Source: Mesorhizobium sp. BR1-1-16 (GTDB lineage: Bacteria; Pseudomonadota; Alphaproteobacteria; Rhizobiales; Kaistiaceae). From it: a stretch of DNA of 64,000 nucleotides. A program made the position numbers and the translations under genes. Location: contig NZ_JAIUIE010000001.1 of assembly GCF_020165495.1 (NCBI RefSeq), positions 434,001 through 498,000 on the forward strand, written 5' to 3'. Shown here in pieces: positions 46,758-56,402 of the stretch. Below the pieces are notes generated by a model. That model worked only from the letters and a program-made list of their open reading frames with translations, did no database searches and was not told the origin of the DNA. Every line of letters begins with the position of its first letter. Within the stretch, counting starts at the first letter, position 1.

Positions 46758-47699
46758 TTGACGACAGCTCTGACGTTTCCAGGCCAGGGAAGCCAGGCGG
46801 TCGGCATGGGCAAGGCCCTCGCCGAAGCCTATCCCGAGGCCCGCGCCGTCTTCGCGGAAGTCGACGACGCGCTTGGCGAAAATCTCTCGGCCATCATCTT
46901 CGAAGGCCCGATCGAGACGTTGACACTGACGGCCAATGCGCAGCCGGCGTTGATGGCCGTCAGCCTCGCCGCACTTCGCGCGCTGGAGGCGAACGGGCTC
47001 GACGTCGGAAAGATGGCGGCCTTCGTGGCCGGGCACTCGCTCGGCGAATATTCCGCGCTTGCGGCGGCGGGCAGCCTCTCGATCGCCGAGGCGGCGCGCC
47101 TGCTGCGCATTCGCGGCGCCGCCATGCAGGCGGCGGTTCCGGTCGGCGAGGGCGCCATGGCGGCGCTGCTCGGCCTCGATTTCGAGACCGCCGTCGCCGT
47201 AGCGGCGGAAGCTGCCGAAGGCGATGTCTGTGAGGCTGCCAACGACAATGGTCCCGGCCAGGTGGTGATTTCGGGCTCGCGTGCCGCGATCGAGCGCGCG
47301 ATCGAGATCGCCAAGGCCAAGGGCGCCAAACGCGCGCTGCTGCTGCCGGTGAGTGCGCCTTTCCACTGCGCTCTGATGCAGCCGGCCGCCGACGCGATGC
47401 GGGAGGCCCTTTCCGAGGTGCTCATCGCCCCGCCGGTCGTGCCGCTCGTCGCCAATGTGCTGGCCGCGCCGATCAGCGATCCGGACGCAATCCGCAGCCG
47501 GCTCGTCGAGCAAGTCACCGGCATGGTCCGATGGCGCGAGACTGTCATCTGGCTGGATGGCCAGGGTGTCGATCTTCTCCTCGAAGTCGGCGCCGGCAAA
47601 GTGCTGTCCGGACTTGCCAAGCGAATCGCACCCGCGGTCCGAACCCAGTCGGTCGGTCTGCCCGACGACGTTCCGGCCGCGATGGCGCTGCTCGGCTGA
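46758..47699 (+). CDS. fabD: malonyl-CoA-ACP transacylase, TTG start
   Basis: FabD transfers malonyl from CoA to acyl carrier protein for fatty-acid synthesis. The 313-residue product has the GQGSQ opening motif, the nucleophile motif GHSLGEYSAL and the later catalytic His in APFHCALM. The conserved N-terminus TALTFPGQGSQ requires a TTG start at 46758, which has GGGAG 8 bp upstream; no ATG fits. It is followed by fabG after 37 bp. Confidence 0.95.
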   Translation: MTTALTFPGQGSQAVGMGKALAEAYPEARAVFAEVDDALGENLSAIIFEGPIETLTLTANAQPALMAVSLAALRALEANGLDVGKMAAFVAGHSLGEYSALAAAGSLSIAEAARLLRIRGAAMQAAVPVGEGAMAALLGLDFETAVAVAAEAAEGDVCEAANDNGPGQVVISGSRAAIERAIEIAKAKGAKRALLLPVSAPFHCALMQPAADAMREALSEVLIAPPVVPLVANVLAAPISDPDAIRSRLVEQVTGMVRWRETVIWLDGQGVDLLLEVGAGKVLSGLAKRIAPAVRTQSVGLPDDVPAAMALLG

Positions 47700-47736
47700 G
47701 CGCGCCGCATCACCCGATCGACAAAGGAGTTCCGCG

Positions 47737-48474
47737 ATGTTCGACTTGACCGGCAAGCGCGCCCTCGTAACGGGCGCGAGCGGCGGCATCGGCCGCGCGA
47801 TCGCGGTCGCCCTGCATGGTCAGGGCGCGAGCGTCGTGATCTCCGGCACAAGGCGCGAAGCGCTCGACGCGCTGGCGGCTGAACTCGGTGATCGCGTCTT
47901 CATCCAGACCTGCAATCTCTCCAGCGCCGAGGATGTCGAGACACTGGTCCCGGCCGCCGAGGAGAAGCTCGGCGGGCTCGACGTGCTGGTAAACAATGCC
48001 GGCATCACCCGTGACATGCTGTTCGCGCGTCTCTCCGACGAGGCCTGGAGCGATGTGCTCGACGTCAACCTGACGGCGCCGTTCCGTCTGACGCGCGCCG
48101 CTTTGCGCGGCATGATGCGCCAGCGTTCGGGCCGCATCATCAATATAACGTCGATCGTCGCCGTGACGGGGAATGCCGGGCAGGGCAATTATACAGCGTC
48201 GAAGGCCGGCCTGATCGCGATGTCGAAGTCTCTCGCGCAGGAAGTTGCCGGCCGAAACATTACGGTCAATTGTGTCGCGCCGGGATTCATCGAGACAGCG
48301 ATGACCGATGTGCTGAATGACAAGATCAAGGCCTCGCTGCTCGAACGCGTGCCAGCAAAGCGTCTTGGCAGCGGCGAGGACATCGCCGCCGCAGTCGTCT
48401 ATCTTGCTTCGGCCGAGGCGGCTTATGTCACTGGCCAGACGCTGCACGTCAATGGCGGTATGGCTATGATCTAA
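47737..48474 (+). CDS. fabG: 3-oxoacyl-ACP reductase
   Basis: FabG reduces beta-ketoacyl-ACP with NADPH in the fatty-acid elongation cycle. The 245-residue product is a classical SDR with TGASGGIG at residues 12-19, NNAG, catalytic Ser in NITSIV and YTASK. GSGEDIAAAVVYLASAEAAYVTGQTLHVNGGM is the typical C-terminus. AAAGGAG precedes the ATG at 47737. It lies between fabD and acpP as in related genomes. Confidence 0.97.
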   Translation: MFDLTGKRALVTGASGGIGRAIAVALHGQGASVVISGTRREALDALAAELGDRVFIQTCNLSSAEDVETLVPAAEEKLGGLDVLVNNAGITRDMLFARLSDEAWSDVLDVNLTAPFRLTRAALRGMMRQRSGRIINITSIVAVTGNAGQGNYTASKAGLIAMSKSLAQEVAGRNITVNCVAPGFIETAMTDVLNDKIKASLLERVPAKRLGSGEDIAAAVVYLASAEAAYVTGQTLHVNGGMAMI

Positions 48475-48776
48475 AAAGCGAATCGGCGTTCGCTCAAGAA
48501 CCTTCCAAAGCGATTTCAGCGGCCTTGGCGCCGCTGGTCAAGGTTCTGAAACTATGTTAGGACCGCCGAAGAATACACGGGTTCCCCGCCGCGTTTGCGC
48601 GACGGGGATGCGGTGGATTGACGATCGCGGGCAGAAGAGGCTCTCTACCTTCAGGGGGACGGATCCTCAGGACGATATCGCGGTGCGTTTTCCGGGAACG
48701 GGCTTTCCGGCCAGGTTTCTGCGTGCGAGAAATCGCGCTGAGTAAAAGTGACACGAAACAGTCGAGGTTTTGAGAA
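48475..48776 (+). other. 302-bp fabG-acpP intergenic region with inverted repeats
   Basis: No gene was found. AGAACCTT (48497-48504) and AAGGTTCT (48540-48547) form an 8-bp inverted repeat around a 35-base interval that itself holds AGCGG / CCGCT. This region probably carries the acpP promoter; TTGACG at 48618 is one -35 candidate, but no clear -10 follows. Confidence 0.5.
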
Positions 48777-49013
48777 ATGAGCGATATCGCTGACCGGGTT
48801 AAGAAGATCGTGATCGAACACCTCGGCGTCGACGCCGACAAGGTGACCGAGGGCGCGAGCTTCATCGATGACCTCGGCGCGGACAGCCTCGACACCGTCG
48901 AGCTCGTCATGGCGTTCGAGGAAGAATTCGGCGTCGAGATTCCCGACGATGCGGCCGAGACCATCCTGACGGTTGGTGACGCGGTCAACTTCCTGGAGAA
49001 GAACGCCGGCTGA
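48777..49013 (+). CDS. acpP: acyl carrier protein
   Basis: ACP of 78 residues, small and acidic. The phosphopantetheine-accepting serine is S37 in the motif [12 protein letters not shown]. It carries growing acyl chains for all fatty-acid and lipid A synthesis. GAGG lies about 8 bp before the ATG. A 302-bp gap before it suggests that it has its own promoter, as expected for an abundant protein. Confidence 0.98.
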   Translation: MSDIADRVKKIVIEHLGVDADKVTEGASFIDDLGADSLDTVELVMAFEEEFGVEIPDDAAETILTVGDAVNFLEKNAG

Positions 49014-49084
49014 TTGGCGTCCTCGTCCCCGATAAACAAGAAACGAACGACCGGACCCGGAAGGGTCCGGCTCGGGAGAAGCGT

Positions 49085-50347
49085 ATGAGACGTGTCGTCG
49101 TCACCGGGATGGGTATGGTCTCGCCGCTCGGTTGCGGCGTCGACGTTACCTGGTCGAATCTGCTGGCCGGCAAGAGTGGCGCGGGTCGGGTTTCGAAATT
49201 CGAGACCGATGATCTGCCCTGCCAGATCGCCTGTGAGATCCCCCGCGGATCGCGGGACGAAGGCAAGTACAATCCCGACGACTGGATGGAGCCGAAGGAG
49301 CAGCGCAAGGTCGATGAGTTCATCGCCTTCGCGCTCGCAGCCGCCGAGCAGGCCGTCACTGATTCGGGTTGGCAGCCAACCGCCTATGAGGATCAGATCC
49401 GTACCGGCGTCATGGTCGGTTCGGGCATCGGCGGTCTCGAAGGAATCGTCGAAGCGGGCCATGTGCTGCGCGATCGCGGTCCCCGTCGGATCAGCCCGTT
49501 CTTCATCACCGGCCGCCTGATCAATCTGGCCTCCGGCCAGATCTCGATCCGGTTCGGCTTCAAGGGCCCCAACCATGCCGTTGTTACGGCGTGCTCGACC
49601 GGCGCGCATGCGATCGGCGACGCGGCGCGGCTCATCGCGCTCGATGATGCCGACGTGATGATCGCCGGCGGCACCGAGAGCCCGGTTTCGCGGATCGCAC
49701 TGGCGGGCTTCGCGGCCTGCAAGGCGCTTTCGACCGGCTTCAACGACCGCCCCGAACAGGCTTCGCGCCCCTATGACCGCGACCGTGACGGTTTCGTCAT
49801 GGGCGAGGGCGCCGGCGTCGTCGTTCTGGAGGAGCGCGAGCATGCGCTTGCCCGCGGCGCCAAGATCTATGGCGAGATCATCGGCTATGGCCTTTCGGGC
49901 GATGCCTATCACATCACCGCTCCGGCGCCGGACGGCGACGGCGCCTATCGCTGCGTCCAGGCGGCACTGAAGCGTGCCGGACTGACGCCGGCGGATATCG
50001 ATTATGTCAACGCGCATGGCACGTCGACCATGGCGGACGGAATCGAGCTCGCGGCGGTGGAGCGCGTGCTCGGCAATGCCGCTTCGACCGTATCGATGTC
50101 CTCGACCAAGTCGGCGACTGGCCATCTGCTCGGCGCAGCGGGAGCCGTTGAGGCGATCTTTTCGCTGCTCGCCATTCGGGACAATATCGCGCCGCCGACG
50201 ATCAATCTCGACAATCCCTCCGTCGAGACAGCGATCGATCTGGTTCCGAAGGTGGCGCGCAAGCGCAAGATCGATGTCGCACTGTCGAATTCGTTCGGCT
50301 TCGGCGGCACGAATGCGTCGCTGGTCTTCCGTCGGCATGACGCCTGA
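49085..50347 (+). CDS. fabF: 3-oxoacyl-ACP synthase II
   Basis: FabF condenses malonyl-ACP with acyl-ACP. The 420-residue product has the Cys-His-His triad: Cys in VVTACSTGAHAIGDA, His in VNAHGTSTMADG and His in SATGHLLGAAGAVEAI. CGGGAGAAGCGT precedes the ATG at 49085. It follows acpP by 71 bp and is followed by mltG after 105 bp. Confidence 0.97.
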   Translation: MRRVVVTGMGMVSPLGCGVDVTWSNLLAGKSGAGRVSKFETDDLPCQIACEIPRGSRDEGKYNPDDWMEPKEQRKVDEFIAFALAAAEQAVTDSGWQPTAYEDQIRTGVMVGSGIGGLEGIVEAGHVLRDRGPRRISPFFITGRLINLASGQISIRFGFKGPNHAVVTACSTGAHAIGDAARLIALDDADVMIAGGTESPVSRIALAGFAACKALSTGFNDRPEQASRPYDRDRDGFVMGEGAGVVVLEEREHALARGAKIYGEIIGYGLSGDAYHITAPAPDGDGAYRCVQAALKRAGLTPADIDYVNAHGTSTMADGIELAAVERVLGNAASTVSMSSTKSATGHLLGAAGAVEAIFSLLAIRDNIAPPTINLDNPSVETAIDLVPKVARKRKIDVALSNSFGFGGTNASLVFRRHDA

Positions 50348-50452
50348 GCGGCGGCCGGTCGGCTCCGCCCGCGCTTTCGCCATAATCCTCCCTAAAGTCG
50401 CGCGAGCCGTGGATCTCGGATCGCGCGGCCGGAAAGCGGATCAAGGGGTGTG

Positions 50453-51736
50453 ATGAGCGATACCGAGCCGTCCGGCGCAGGCGATGACAAGGCGACCGAG
50501 GCTTCCGGCCGTCGTTCGAAGGGGTTCGGTTCGAGCCGCATCAATCCCAGGAGCCCGAGCGACGCCCTTCGTCCCGAACGGGTGCCCGGGCCGCCGCCGC
50601 GATCGCAGCAGGCGCGCCATCCGATCGTGCTCATCATGAATTTCGCGATGACGATCATCGTCGTCAGCGTGCTCGGTGCGGCGGGTCTGTTCTTCTTCGG
50701 CAAGATGCGTTTCGAAGAGCGCAGCCATTTTGATCAGCCACGCACCGTCATGATCGAGCGCGGCACCGGGCTTTCCGACATCGCCGAGCAGTTGCACGAC
50801 CGTGGCCTGATCTCGTCGAAATGGATCTTCATCGTCGGCGTGCGGGCCTCCGCGCAGCAAGAGGCGCTGAAGGCTGGCGAATATCTCATTCCCGCCCATG
50901 CCTCGATGCGCGACATCATGAACGCCATGGTGAGCGGCAAGGGCATTCTTTATTCGATCAGCATCCCCGAAGGCCTGACCAGCAAGCAGATCGTCGACAA
51001 GCTCGACGCGGATCCCGTGCTTCTCGGCGCCGTGGAAAGCGTTCCGGCTGAGGGCAGCCTGCTGCCCGATACCTACCGCTACACGCGTGGCGACAGCCGC
51101 CAGAACATCATCGACCGCATGATGCGCGAGCACGATCGCGTCGTGACCACGGTGTGGAACGGCCGCGACAAGGATCTGCCGATCGCTTCCCCGGATGACC
51201 TCGTCACGCTGGCCTCGATCGTCGAGAAGGAAACGGGCATCGCCGACGAGCGCAGCCGCGTCGCTGCCGTGTTCATCAACCGGCTCAAGCAGAAGATGCG
51301 CCTGCAGTCCGATCCGACCGTGATCTATGGCGTTTATGGCGGTGACGGACTGCCGTCGGGCGTTTCGATCACCAAGGCCGATCTCGAGGCCGAGAACGAC
51401 TACAATACCTACAAGATTACCGGTCTGCCGAAAGGGCCGATCGCGAATCCGGGCCGCGCGTCGCTTGCTGCTGCGGCCAACCCTTCGCGCACCAAAGATC
51501 TCTATTTCGTTGCCGACGGCAGCGGCGGGCATGCCTTTTCCGAGACCTATGCCGACCATCGCAAGAACGTCGCGCGCTACCGGGAAGTGATTGCGGACCA
51601 GAAGGCAAACGCTGCCGCGCCCGACGCGGCGGGGGCGGGCCCAGGCGACCAGGACGAGGCGCCGGTCGATGACCCGTCGGGGGACGCGCCGGCAGCCAAG
51701 AGCCCGGCCCCGAAAGCCAAGCCGGCGCAGCCGTGA
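50453..51736 (+). CDS. mltG: endolytic transglycosylase MltG
   Basis: MltG cuts nascent glycan strands and is thought to end peptidoglycan polymerisation. The 427-residue product has a cytoplasmic Pro/Arg-rich N-terminus, one membrane helix at about residues 62-84 and a YceG domain with the catalytic glutamate in VEKETGIADERSRVAAVFINRL. The C-terminus beyond residue 380 is an Ala/Pro/Asp-rich tail. A GTG precedes the ATG by one codon; the ATG at 50453 is favoured by AAGGGG spacing. Confidence 0.94.
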   Translation: MSDTEPSGAGDDKATEASGRRSKGFGSSRINPRSPSDALRPERVPGPPPRSQQARHPIVLIMNFAMTIIVVSVLGAAGLFFFGKMRFEERSHFDQPRTVMIERGTGLSDIAEQLHDRGLISSKWIFIVGVRASAQQEALKAGEYLIPAHASMRDIMNAMVSGKGILYSISIPEGLTSKQIVDKLDADPVLLGAVESVPAEGSLLPDTYRYTRGDSRQNIIDRMMREHDRVVTTVWNGRDKDLPIASPDDLVTLASIVEKETGIADERSRVAAVFINRLKQKMRLQSDPTVIYGVYGGDGLPSGVSITKADLEAENDYNTYKITGLPKGPIANPGRASLAAAANPSRTKDLYFVADGSGGHAFSETYADHRKNVARYREVIADQKANAAAPDAAGAGPGDQDEAPVDDPSGDAPAAKSPAPKAKPAQP

Positions 51737-51876
51737 CGGCATTCGCGTAGCTCTGAGGACGACGGCGCCGCCGTGGATGCGCCGGCGCTGCTGGCTCGGC
51801 TTCAGGCGCTCTTGAGGCTGCCGGCCGCTGCGATTATGGTCGCCGCTCTCGCGGAGCGGAGCAATCGGACAATCGC

Positions 51877-52764
51877 ATGACGCTGATGAGCATGACCGGC
51901 TTTGCCCGGGCCGCCGGAGCTGGTCTCGGCTATCGCTGGACGTGGGAGCTGCGGAGCGTCAACGGCAAGGGCCTTGATATCCGCCTCCGCCTGCCGCCCG
52001 GAGTCGATGCACTGGAACAGCCCGTGCGCGAGCGCATAGGGGCGCGGCTGCAACGCGGCAACCTTCAGGTCTCATTGAGCCTGCAGAAGGAAGAGAGTGC
52101 GACCCAGCTTCGCGTCAACGAGCCGCTGCTCGAGCAGGTGCTTGCCCTTCTCACACGGATCGGCGGTCGCATCGATGCGGCACCCGCGAGCCTCGACGGC
52201 ATCCTCGCCATTCGCGGCATCCTTGAAACCGTCGATGCCGAGGATGATCCCGATAAGGCGGCCGAGCTTTTGCGGCTGCTGACTGCGGATTTCGATCGGG
52301 CGCTGGAAGACCTCGTGCAGGCGCGCGCCGGGGAGGGCGCCGCCATCGGCGCGGTGCTGAGGACGCGGCTGGTCGAAATCGATCGGCTGCGCCAAGCGGC
52401 CGAGGATTCGCCGGCGCGGACGCCGGAGGCCATTCGCCGCCGCCTCAAGGACCAGGTCGCCGCGCTGCTCGACGCCTCGATCAATCTCGACGCCGACCGC
52501 CTGCATCAGGAGGCAGCGCTCTTGGCGACGCGGGCCGATATCCGCGAAGAGCTCGACCGTCTCGCTGCCCATGTCGTTGCCGCTGAGAGCCTCCTGTCGC
52601 AAGGCGGCGCCGTCGGCCGCAAGCTCGATTTCCTCGCTCAGGAATTCAACCGCGAAACGAATACGCTCTGCTCCAAGGCCAATGATCGTTCGCTGACGGC
52701 AATCGGACTCGACATGAAGTCGACCGTCGATCAGTTGCGCGAGCAGATCCAGAACCTCGAATAG
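51877..52764 (+). CDS. YicC/YloC family endoribonuclease
   Basis: A 295-residue protein with the family start SMTGFARA and end LREQIQNLE, and the [26 protein letters not shown] signature. E. coli YicC is reported as an endoribonuclease that promotes sRNA decay. It is next to gmk, the common arrangement (16-bp gap). An ATG three codons further in (51886) is also possible. The 140 bp between mltG and this gene show no other coding signal. Confidence 0.93.
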   Translation: MTLMSMTGFARAAGAGLGYRWTWELRSVNGKGLDIRLRLPPGVDALEQPVRERIGARLQRGNLQVSLSLQKEESATQLRVNEPLLEQVLALLTRIGGRIDAAPASLDGILAIRGILETVDAEDDPDKAAELLRLLTADFDRALEDLVQARAGEGAAIGAVLRTRLVEIDRLRQAAEDSPARTPEAIRRRLKDQVAALLDASINLDADRLHQEAALLATRADIREELDRLAAHVVAAESLLSQGGAVGRKLDFLAQEFNRETNTLCSKANDRSLTAIGLDMKSTVDQLREQIQNLE

Positions 52765-52780
52765 AAAGAAGACGCCGCCG

Positions 52781-53422
52781 ATGTCGGATCTTGCAAAGCC
52801 CCCACGCCGCGGCCTCATGCTGGTGCTGTCCTCGCCCTCGGGTGCGGGCAAGTCGACCATCGCCCGCTATCTGATGGAAAGCGACAAGGACATCGTCCTG
52901 TCGGTTTCGGTGACGACCCGCGGCCGGCGCCCGAGCGAGATCGAGGGCGTGCATTATCATTTCATCGACCAGAAGGCCTTTGGCCTGATGCGCGACCGCG
53001 GCGAACTGCTCGAATGGGCCGAGGTGCACGGCAACTGTTACGGCACGCCGCGCGATCCCGTCGAGGCGGCGCTGACCTCGGGTAAGGATGTGCTGTTCGA
53101 TATCGACTGGCAGGGCGCCGATCAGGTGGCGCGCGCGATGCCGGAAGATCTGGTGCGCATCTTCGTTTTGCCACCGAGCATGCGCGAACTCGCCTCGCGG
53201 CTCGAGCGGCGCGCCGAGGATACGCCCGAGGTGATCGCCAAGCGCCTCGCCAACGCGCGCTCCGAGATCGAGCATTGGCGGGACTACGACTATGTGATCA
53301 TCAACAAGGACCTGCAGACTTCGCTGGAGAAGGCACGCGCCATTCTCTATGCGGAGCGCATGCGCCGTGCCCGCGATACGTATCTGGAGACCTTCGTCGC
53401 TGGATTGCTGTCGGAGACATGA
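52781..53422 (+). CDS. gmk: guanylate kinase
   Basis: Gmk phosphorylates GMP to GDP. The 213-residue product has the P-loop [15 protein letters not shown] at about residues 16-30, the GMP-binding motif [21 protein letters not shown] and [10 protein letters not shown]. Length is normal. It is the last gene of the fabD-gmk plus-strand series. Confidence 0.97.
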   Translation: MSDLAKPPRRGLMLVLSSPSGAGKSTIARYLMESDKDIVLSVSVTTRGRRPSEIEGVHYHFIDQKAFGLMRDRGELLEWAEVHGNCYGTPRDPVEAALTSGKDVLFDIDWQGADQVARAMPEDLVRIFVLPPSMRELASRLERRAEDTPEVIAKRLANARSEIEHWRDYDYVIINKDLQTSLEKARAILYAERMRRARDTYLETFVAGLLSET

Positions 53423-53507
53423 CGTAGCGGTGTTCAGCCGAATGACTGAATAGCCGGGCGGCGCGCCTGCAGTTAGCATCCGCGCGATGTCGCACCGGGG
53501 GGATGCT

Positions 53508-54491
53508 ATGCAGGGCGCGCCAGAGGATAAAATTCTCGCAGCGATCACCGCGCATTGGCTGGCGCGTTGCGTCCATGTCATAGCCGAGGCCCGCATTGCC
53601 GATCATCTCGGCGCGGGAGCCGATGCTGTCGAGATGCTGGCCGCAAAGGCCGGGGTCGACGCGGACGCGCTCGATCGGATCATGCGTTATCTCGTCTCGT
53701 CGGGCATCTTCACGGCAGCGCCTGCGGGCTATGCCAATAACGAGGCCTCCGAGCTTCTGCGTTCCGATGAGCCAGGCTCGATGTGGGCCTATGCCTGCAT
53801 GATCGGTTCGACATGGCAGTGGGAGTCCCTCGGCGCGCTGAGCCATACGCTCGCGACCGGCGAGACCGGGATGAGCCATGTCTTCGGTGTCGATAGTTTC
53901 GCCTATCTCGCCGATCACCCGTCCGATCAGGCCATGTTCGACGCGGCGATGCAGAGCAGGTCGCACCGCGACCTCGCGGCCGTCGTCGAAGCCGGCGACT
54001 TCAGCCTTTTTCCGGTGATCGCAGATATTGGCGGGGGCAACGGATCACTGCTGCGGGCGGTGCTCGATGCGGCGTCGCGGAGCCAGGGTATCCTGTTTGA
54101 CCAGGCTCACGTCGTGAACAGCGCCCCTGCCCATTCGCGAATCGTCCCCGTCGGTGGCGATTTCTTTGTCGATGCGCTTCCGGCTGCCAACCTCTATGTG
54201 CTGCGACGGGTCATCCATGACTGGGGCGATGAAGCGGCGCTGCAAATTCTGGCAGCGATCCGCGCGGCGGCCGCGCCCGGCGCTCGATTGACGCTGATCG
54301 AGACGCCATTGCCCGAGGGACCGCAAATCCATCCCGGCAAGGCGCTCGACATCGTCATGTTGGCGGTGGTCGGCGGGCGCGAACGCACTGTCGCTGAATA
54401 CCGATCGTTGATGAAGTCGACTGGTTTTCGCTTCGTCGGCGTGCGGGAAGCGACCTCGGGAACGGCCCTGATCGAGGGCGAGGCCGAATAA
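53508..54491 (+). CDS. SAM-dependent O-methyltransferase (dimerising type)
   Basis: A 327-residue protein of the O-methyltransferase family that includes hydroxyindole/acetylserotonin and polyketide methyltransferases. It has an N-terminal winged-helix dimerisation domain (about 10-100), the SAM motif IADIGGGNGSLL near 172 and the catalytic region LRRVIHDWGDEAALQILAAIR followed by ETPLPEG. The ATG at 53508 has a GGGGGG tract upstream; 53487 is an alternative. It is isolated between gmk and the minus-strand rsmA and looks like an insertion. Substrate is unknown. Confidence 0.87.
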   Translation: MQGAPEDKILAAITAHWLARCVHVIAEARIADHLGAGADAVEMLAAKAGVDADALDRIMRYLVSSGIFTAAPAGYANNEASELLRSDEPGSMWAYACMIGSTWQWESLGALSHTLATGETGMSHVFGVDSFAYLADHPSDQAMFDAAMQSRSHRDLAAVVEAGDFSLFPVIADIGGGNGSLLRAVLDAASRSQGILFDQAHVVNSAPAHSRIVPVGGDFFVDALPAANLYVLRRVIHDWGDEAALQILAAIRAAAAPGARLTLIETPLPEGPQIHPGKALDIVMLAVVGGRERTVAEYRSLMKSTGFRFVGVREATSGTALIEGEAE

Positions 54492-54504
54492 GGCCGCTGG
54501 ATGG

Positions 54505-55338
54505 CTACCCGAGCGCGTTGGTCAGCCGAACGAAACCGGCAACGTCGATTTCCTCGGCGCGGGCCGTTTCCAGGATGCCGGCAGTGGCCAGAAGCGGCAG
54601 CGGATCGACGCCGAGGCTCTTCAGGCTCTGGCGCAGCATCTTCCGGCGTTGGCCGAATGCTGCGGCGGTGACCCGTTCAAGCTTCGCCATATCGGCGGGC
54701 AGCGGTGCCGGGCGCGGAATCATCTGAACGACCGAGGATGTGACTTTCGGCGGCGGCGTGAACGCTTTCGGCGAGATATCGAACAGGATATGCGCCTCGG
54801 TCCGCCATCCCGAGACGACACCGAGCCGGCCATAGGCGTCGTCATCAGGCGTCGCGACGATGCGTTCGGCCACCTCGCGCTGGAACATCAGCGTCAGGTT
54901 CTCATAAAAGGGCGGCCACGGGTCCGTCCTCAGCCAGCCGATCAGCAACGGCGTCGCGATATTGTAGGGGAGGTTTGCGACGATGCGCACCCGGCCCGTG
55001 GCGAGCGAGGCCATGTCGGTTGTCAGAGCATCACCCTCGATGACCTGAAGCCGCCCTGGATAATGCGCGGCGATCTCTTCCAGCGCGGCGATGCAGCGCC
55101 GGTCACGCTCGATCGCGATCACCTTGTCGGCGCCCTCGGCGAGCAGCGCCCGCGTCAGCCCGCCCGGACCGGGGCCGACCTCGATCACCGTCACGCCCTC
55201 CAGCGGCCCCGCGGCGCGGGCGATCCGGCCGGTCAGGTTGAGGTCGAGCAGGAAGTTCTGACCAAGCGCGCGAACCGCATTGAGGCGGTGCGCGGCGATA
55301 ACCTCGCGCAGCGGCGGCAGGCCGTCGAAAGCCGTCAC
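54505..55338 (-). CDS. rsmA: 16S rRNA dimethyladenosine transferase
   Basis: RsmA (KsgA) dimethylates two adjacent adenosines near the 3' end of 16S rRNA. The 277-residue product has the SAM-binding [14 protein letters not shown] and the catalytic [11 protein letters not shown] motif. The start overlaps the pdxA stop by 4 bp (ATGA type). The C-terminal part ([18 protein letters not shown]) is typical. Confidence 0.97.
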   Translation of the reverse strand: MTAFDGLPPLREVIAAHRLNAVRALGQNFLLDLNLTGRIARAAGPLEGVTVIEVGPGPGGLTRALLAEGADKVIAIERDRRCIAALEEIAAHYPGRLQVIEGDALTTDMASLATGRVRIVANLPYNIATPLLIGWLRTDPWPPFYENLTLMFQREVAERIVATPDDDAYGRLGVVSGWRTEAHILFDISPKAFTPPPKVTSSVVQMIPRPAPLPADMAKLERVTAAAFGQRRKMLRQSLKSLGVDPLPLLATAGILETARAEEIDVAGFVRLTNALG

Positions 55339-56396
55339 GCCGACAGCCTGGCGCTGTCAGTGTTTCCGGCGAGATGATCGGCTTCGTGGCGGGCGAGTTC
55401 GTCGGCAAGGCGCAACGCCGCGGCGAGGCTGGAGAAGTCGGCCTTGCCGGTTCCGGCGATGTCGAAGGCCGTGCCGTGGTCCGGCGATGTGCGGATGAAG
55501 GGCAGGCCGAGCGTCACATTGACCGTTTCGGAGAAGGCGACCGTCTTGGTCGGGATCAGCGCCTGATCGTGATACATGCACAGCGCGACGTCATAGCGCG
55601 CGCGCGCCTCGGCATGGAACATGGTGTCGGGTGCGAGAGGGCCGAAGGCGTCGATCCCCTCGGCCTGCAACCGGGCGACGGCCGGCGCGATCACCGCGGC
55701 GTCCTCGCTGCCCATGACGCCGCCTTCGCCGGCATGCGGATTGAGGCCGGCTACGGCAATGCGCGGCCGCGCGATGCCAAACCGCTGCCGCATTTCGCGA
55801 TCGATGGTCCGGCCAGTGGCCAGCAGCAGGCTTTCCGTGAGAAGCCCCGGCACAGCCGAGATCGGCACATGGATGGTTGCGGGGACAGCGCGAAGGCCGG
55901 GCCCCGCCAACATCATCACAGGGCGCGCCGGAACGCCGTTCCACGCCGCCGAGAGCATGCCGAGGAATTCGGTATGGCCAGGATGCTGGAATCCGGCGTC
56001 GACGAGCGCCTTCTTGTTGATCGGGTTGGTGACGACGGCGGCGGCCAGGCCCGCACGCACGTCGCCGACGGCGCGCGCGATCGCCTCGATGACCCCATGT
56101 GCAGAGGCGCGTTCCGGCAGGCCGGGCTCAGCGGTGGAATGCGCTTCCAGGGGGACAACGGGGAGGGCACGATCGAAGGCCGCCGCAGCCTCGTCCGGCG
56201 TCACGACCTCGATCGGAATTTTGATGCCAATCCGCTCGGCCCTGCGCCGCATCGTGTCCGGATCGGCCAGGCAATAGAACACCGGCAGGTGGCGTTCATA
56301 GCGGGCAGCCCAGGCGGCGAGTGTGACGTCCGGGCCGATCCCCGCCGGCTCGCCCATCGTGAGGACAAGCGGGCGGAACGTGCTCAACTGATCCAT
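55335..56396 (-). CDS. pdxA: 4-hydroxythreonine-4-phosphate dehydrogenase
   Basis: PdxA oxidises 4-phosphohydroxy-L-threonine in pyridoxal phosphate synthesis. The 353-residue product has the expected start ([20 protein letters not shown]), the metal-binding His in HPGHTEFLG, and [14 protein letters not shown] near the C-terminus. It lies between surA and rsmA with close spacing, the order also seen in enterobacteria. Confidence 0.96.
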   Translation of the reverse strand: MDQLSTFRPLVLTMGEPAGIGPDVTLAAWAARYERHLPVFYCLADPDTMRRRAERIGIKIPIEVVTPDEAAAAFDRALPVVPLEAHSTAEPGLPERASAHGVIEAIARAVGDVRAGLAAAVVTNPINKKALVDAGFQHPGHTEFLGMLSAAWNGVPARPVMMLAGPGLRAVPATIHVPISAVPGLLTESLLLATGRTIDREMRQRFGIARPRIAVAGLNPHAGEGGVMGSEDAAVIAPAVARLQAEGIDAFGPLAPDTMFHAEARARYDVALCMYHDQALIPTKTVAFSETVNVTLGLPFIRTSPDHGTAFDIAGTGKADFSSLAAALRLADELARHEADHLAGNTDSARLSA

Positions 56397-56402
56397 GATC
56401 GC

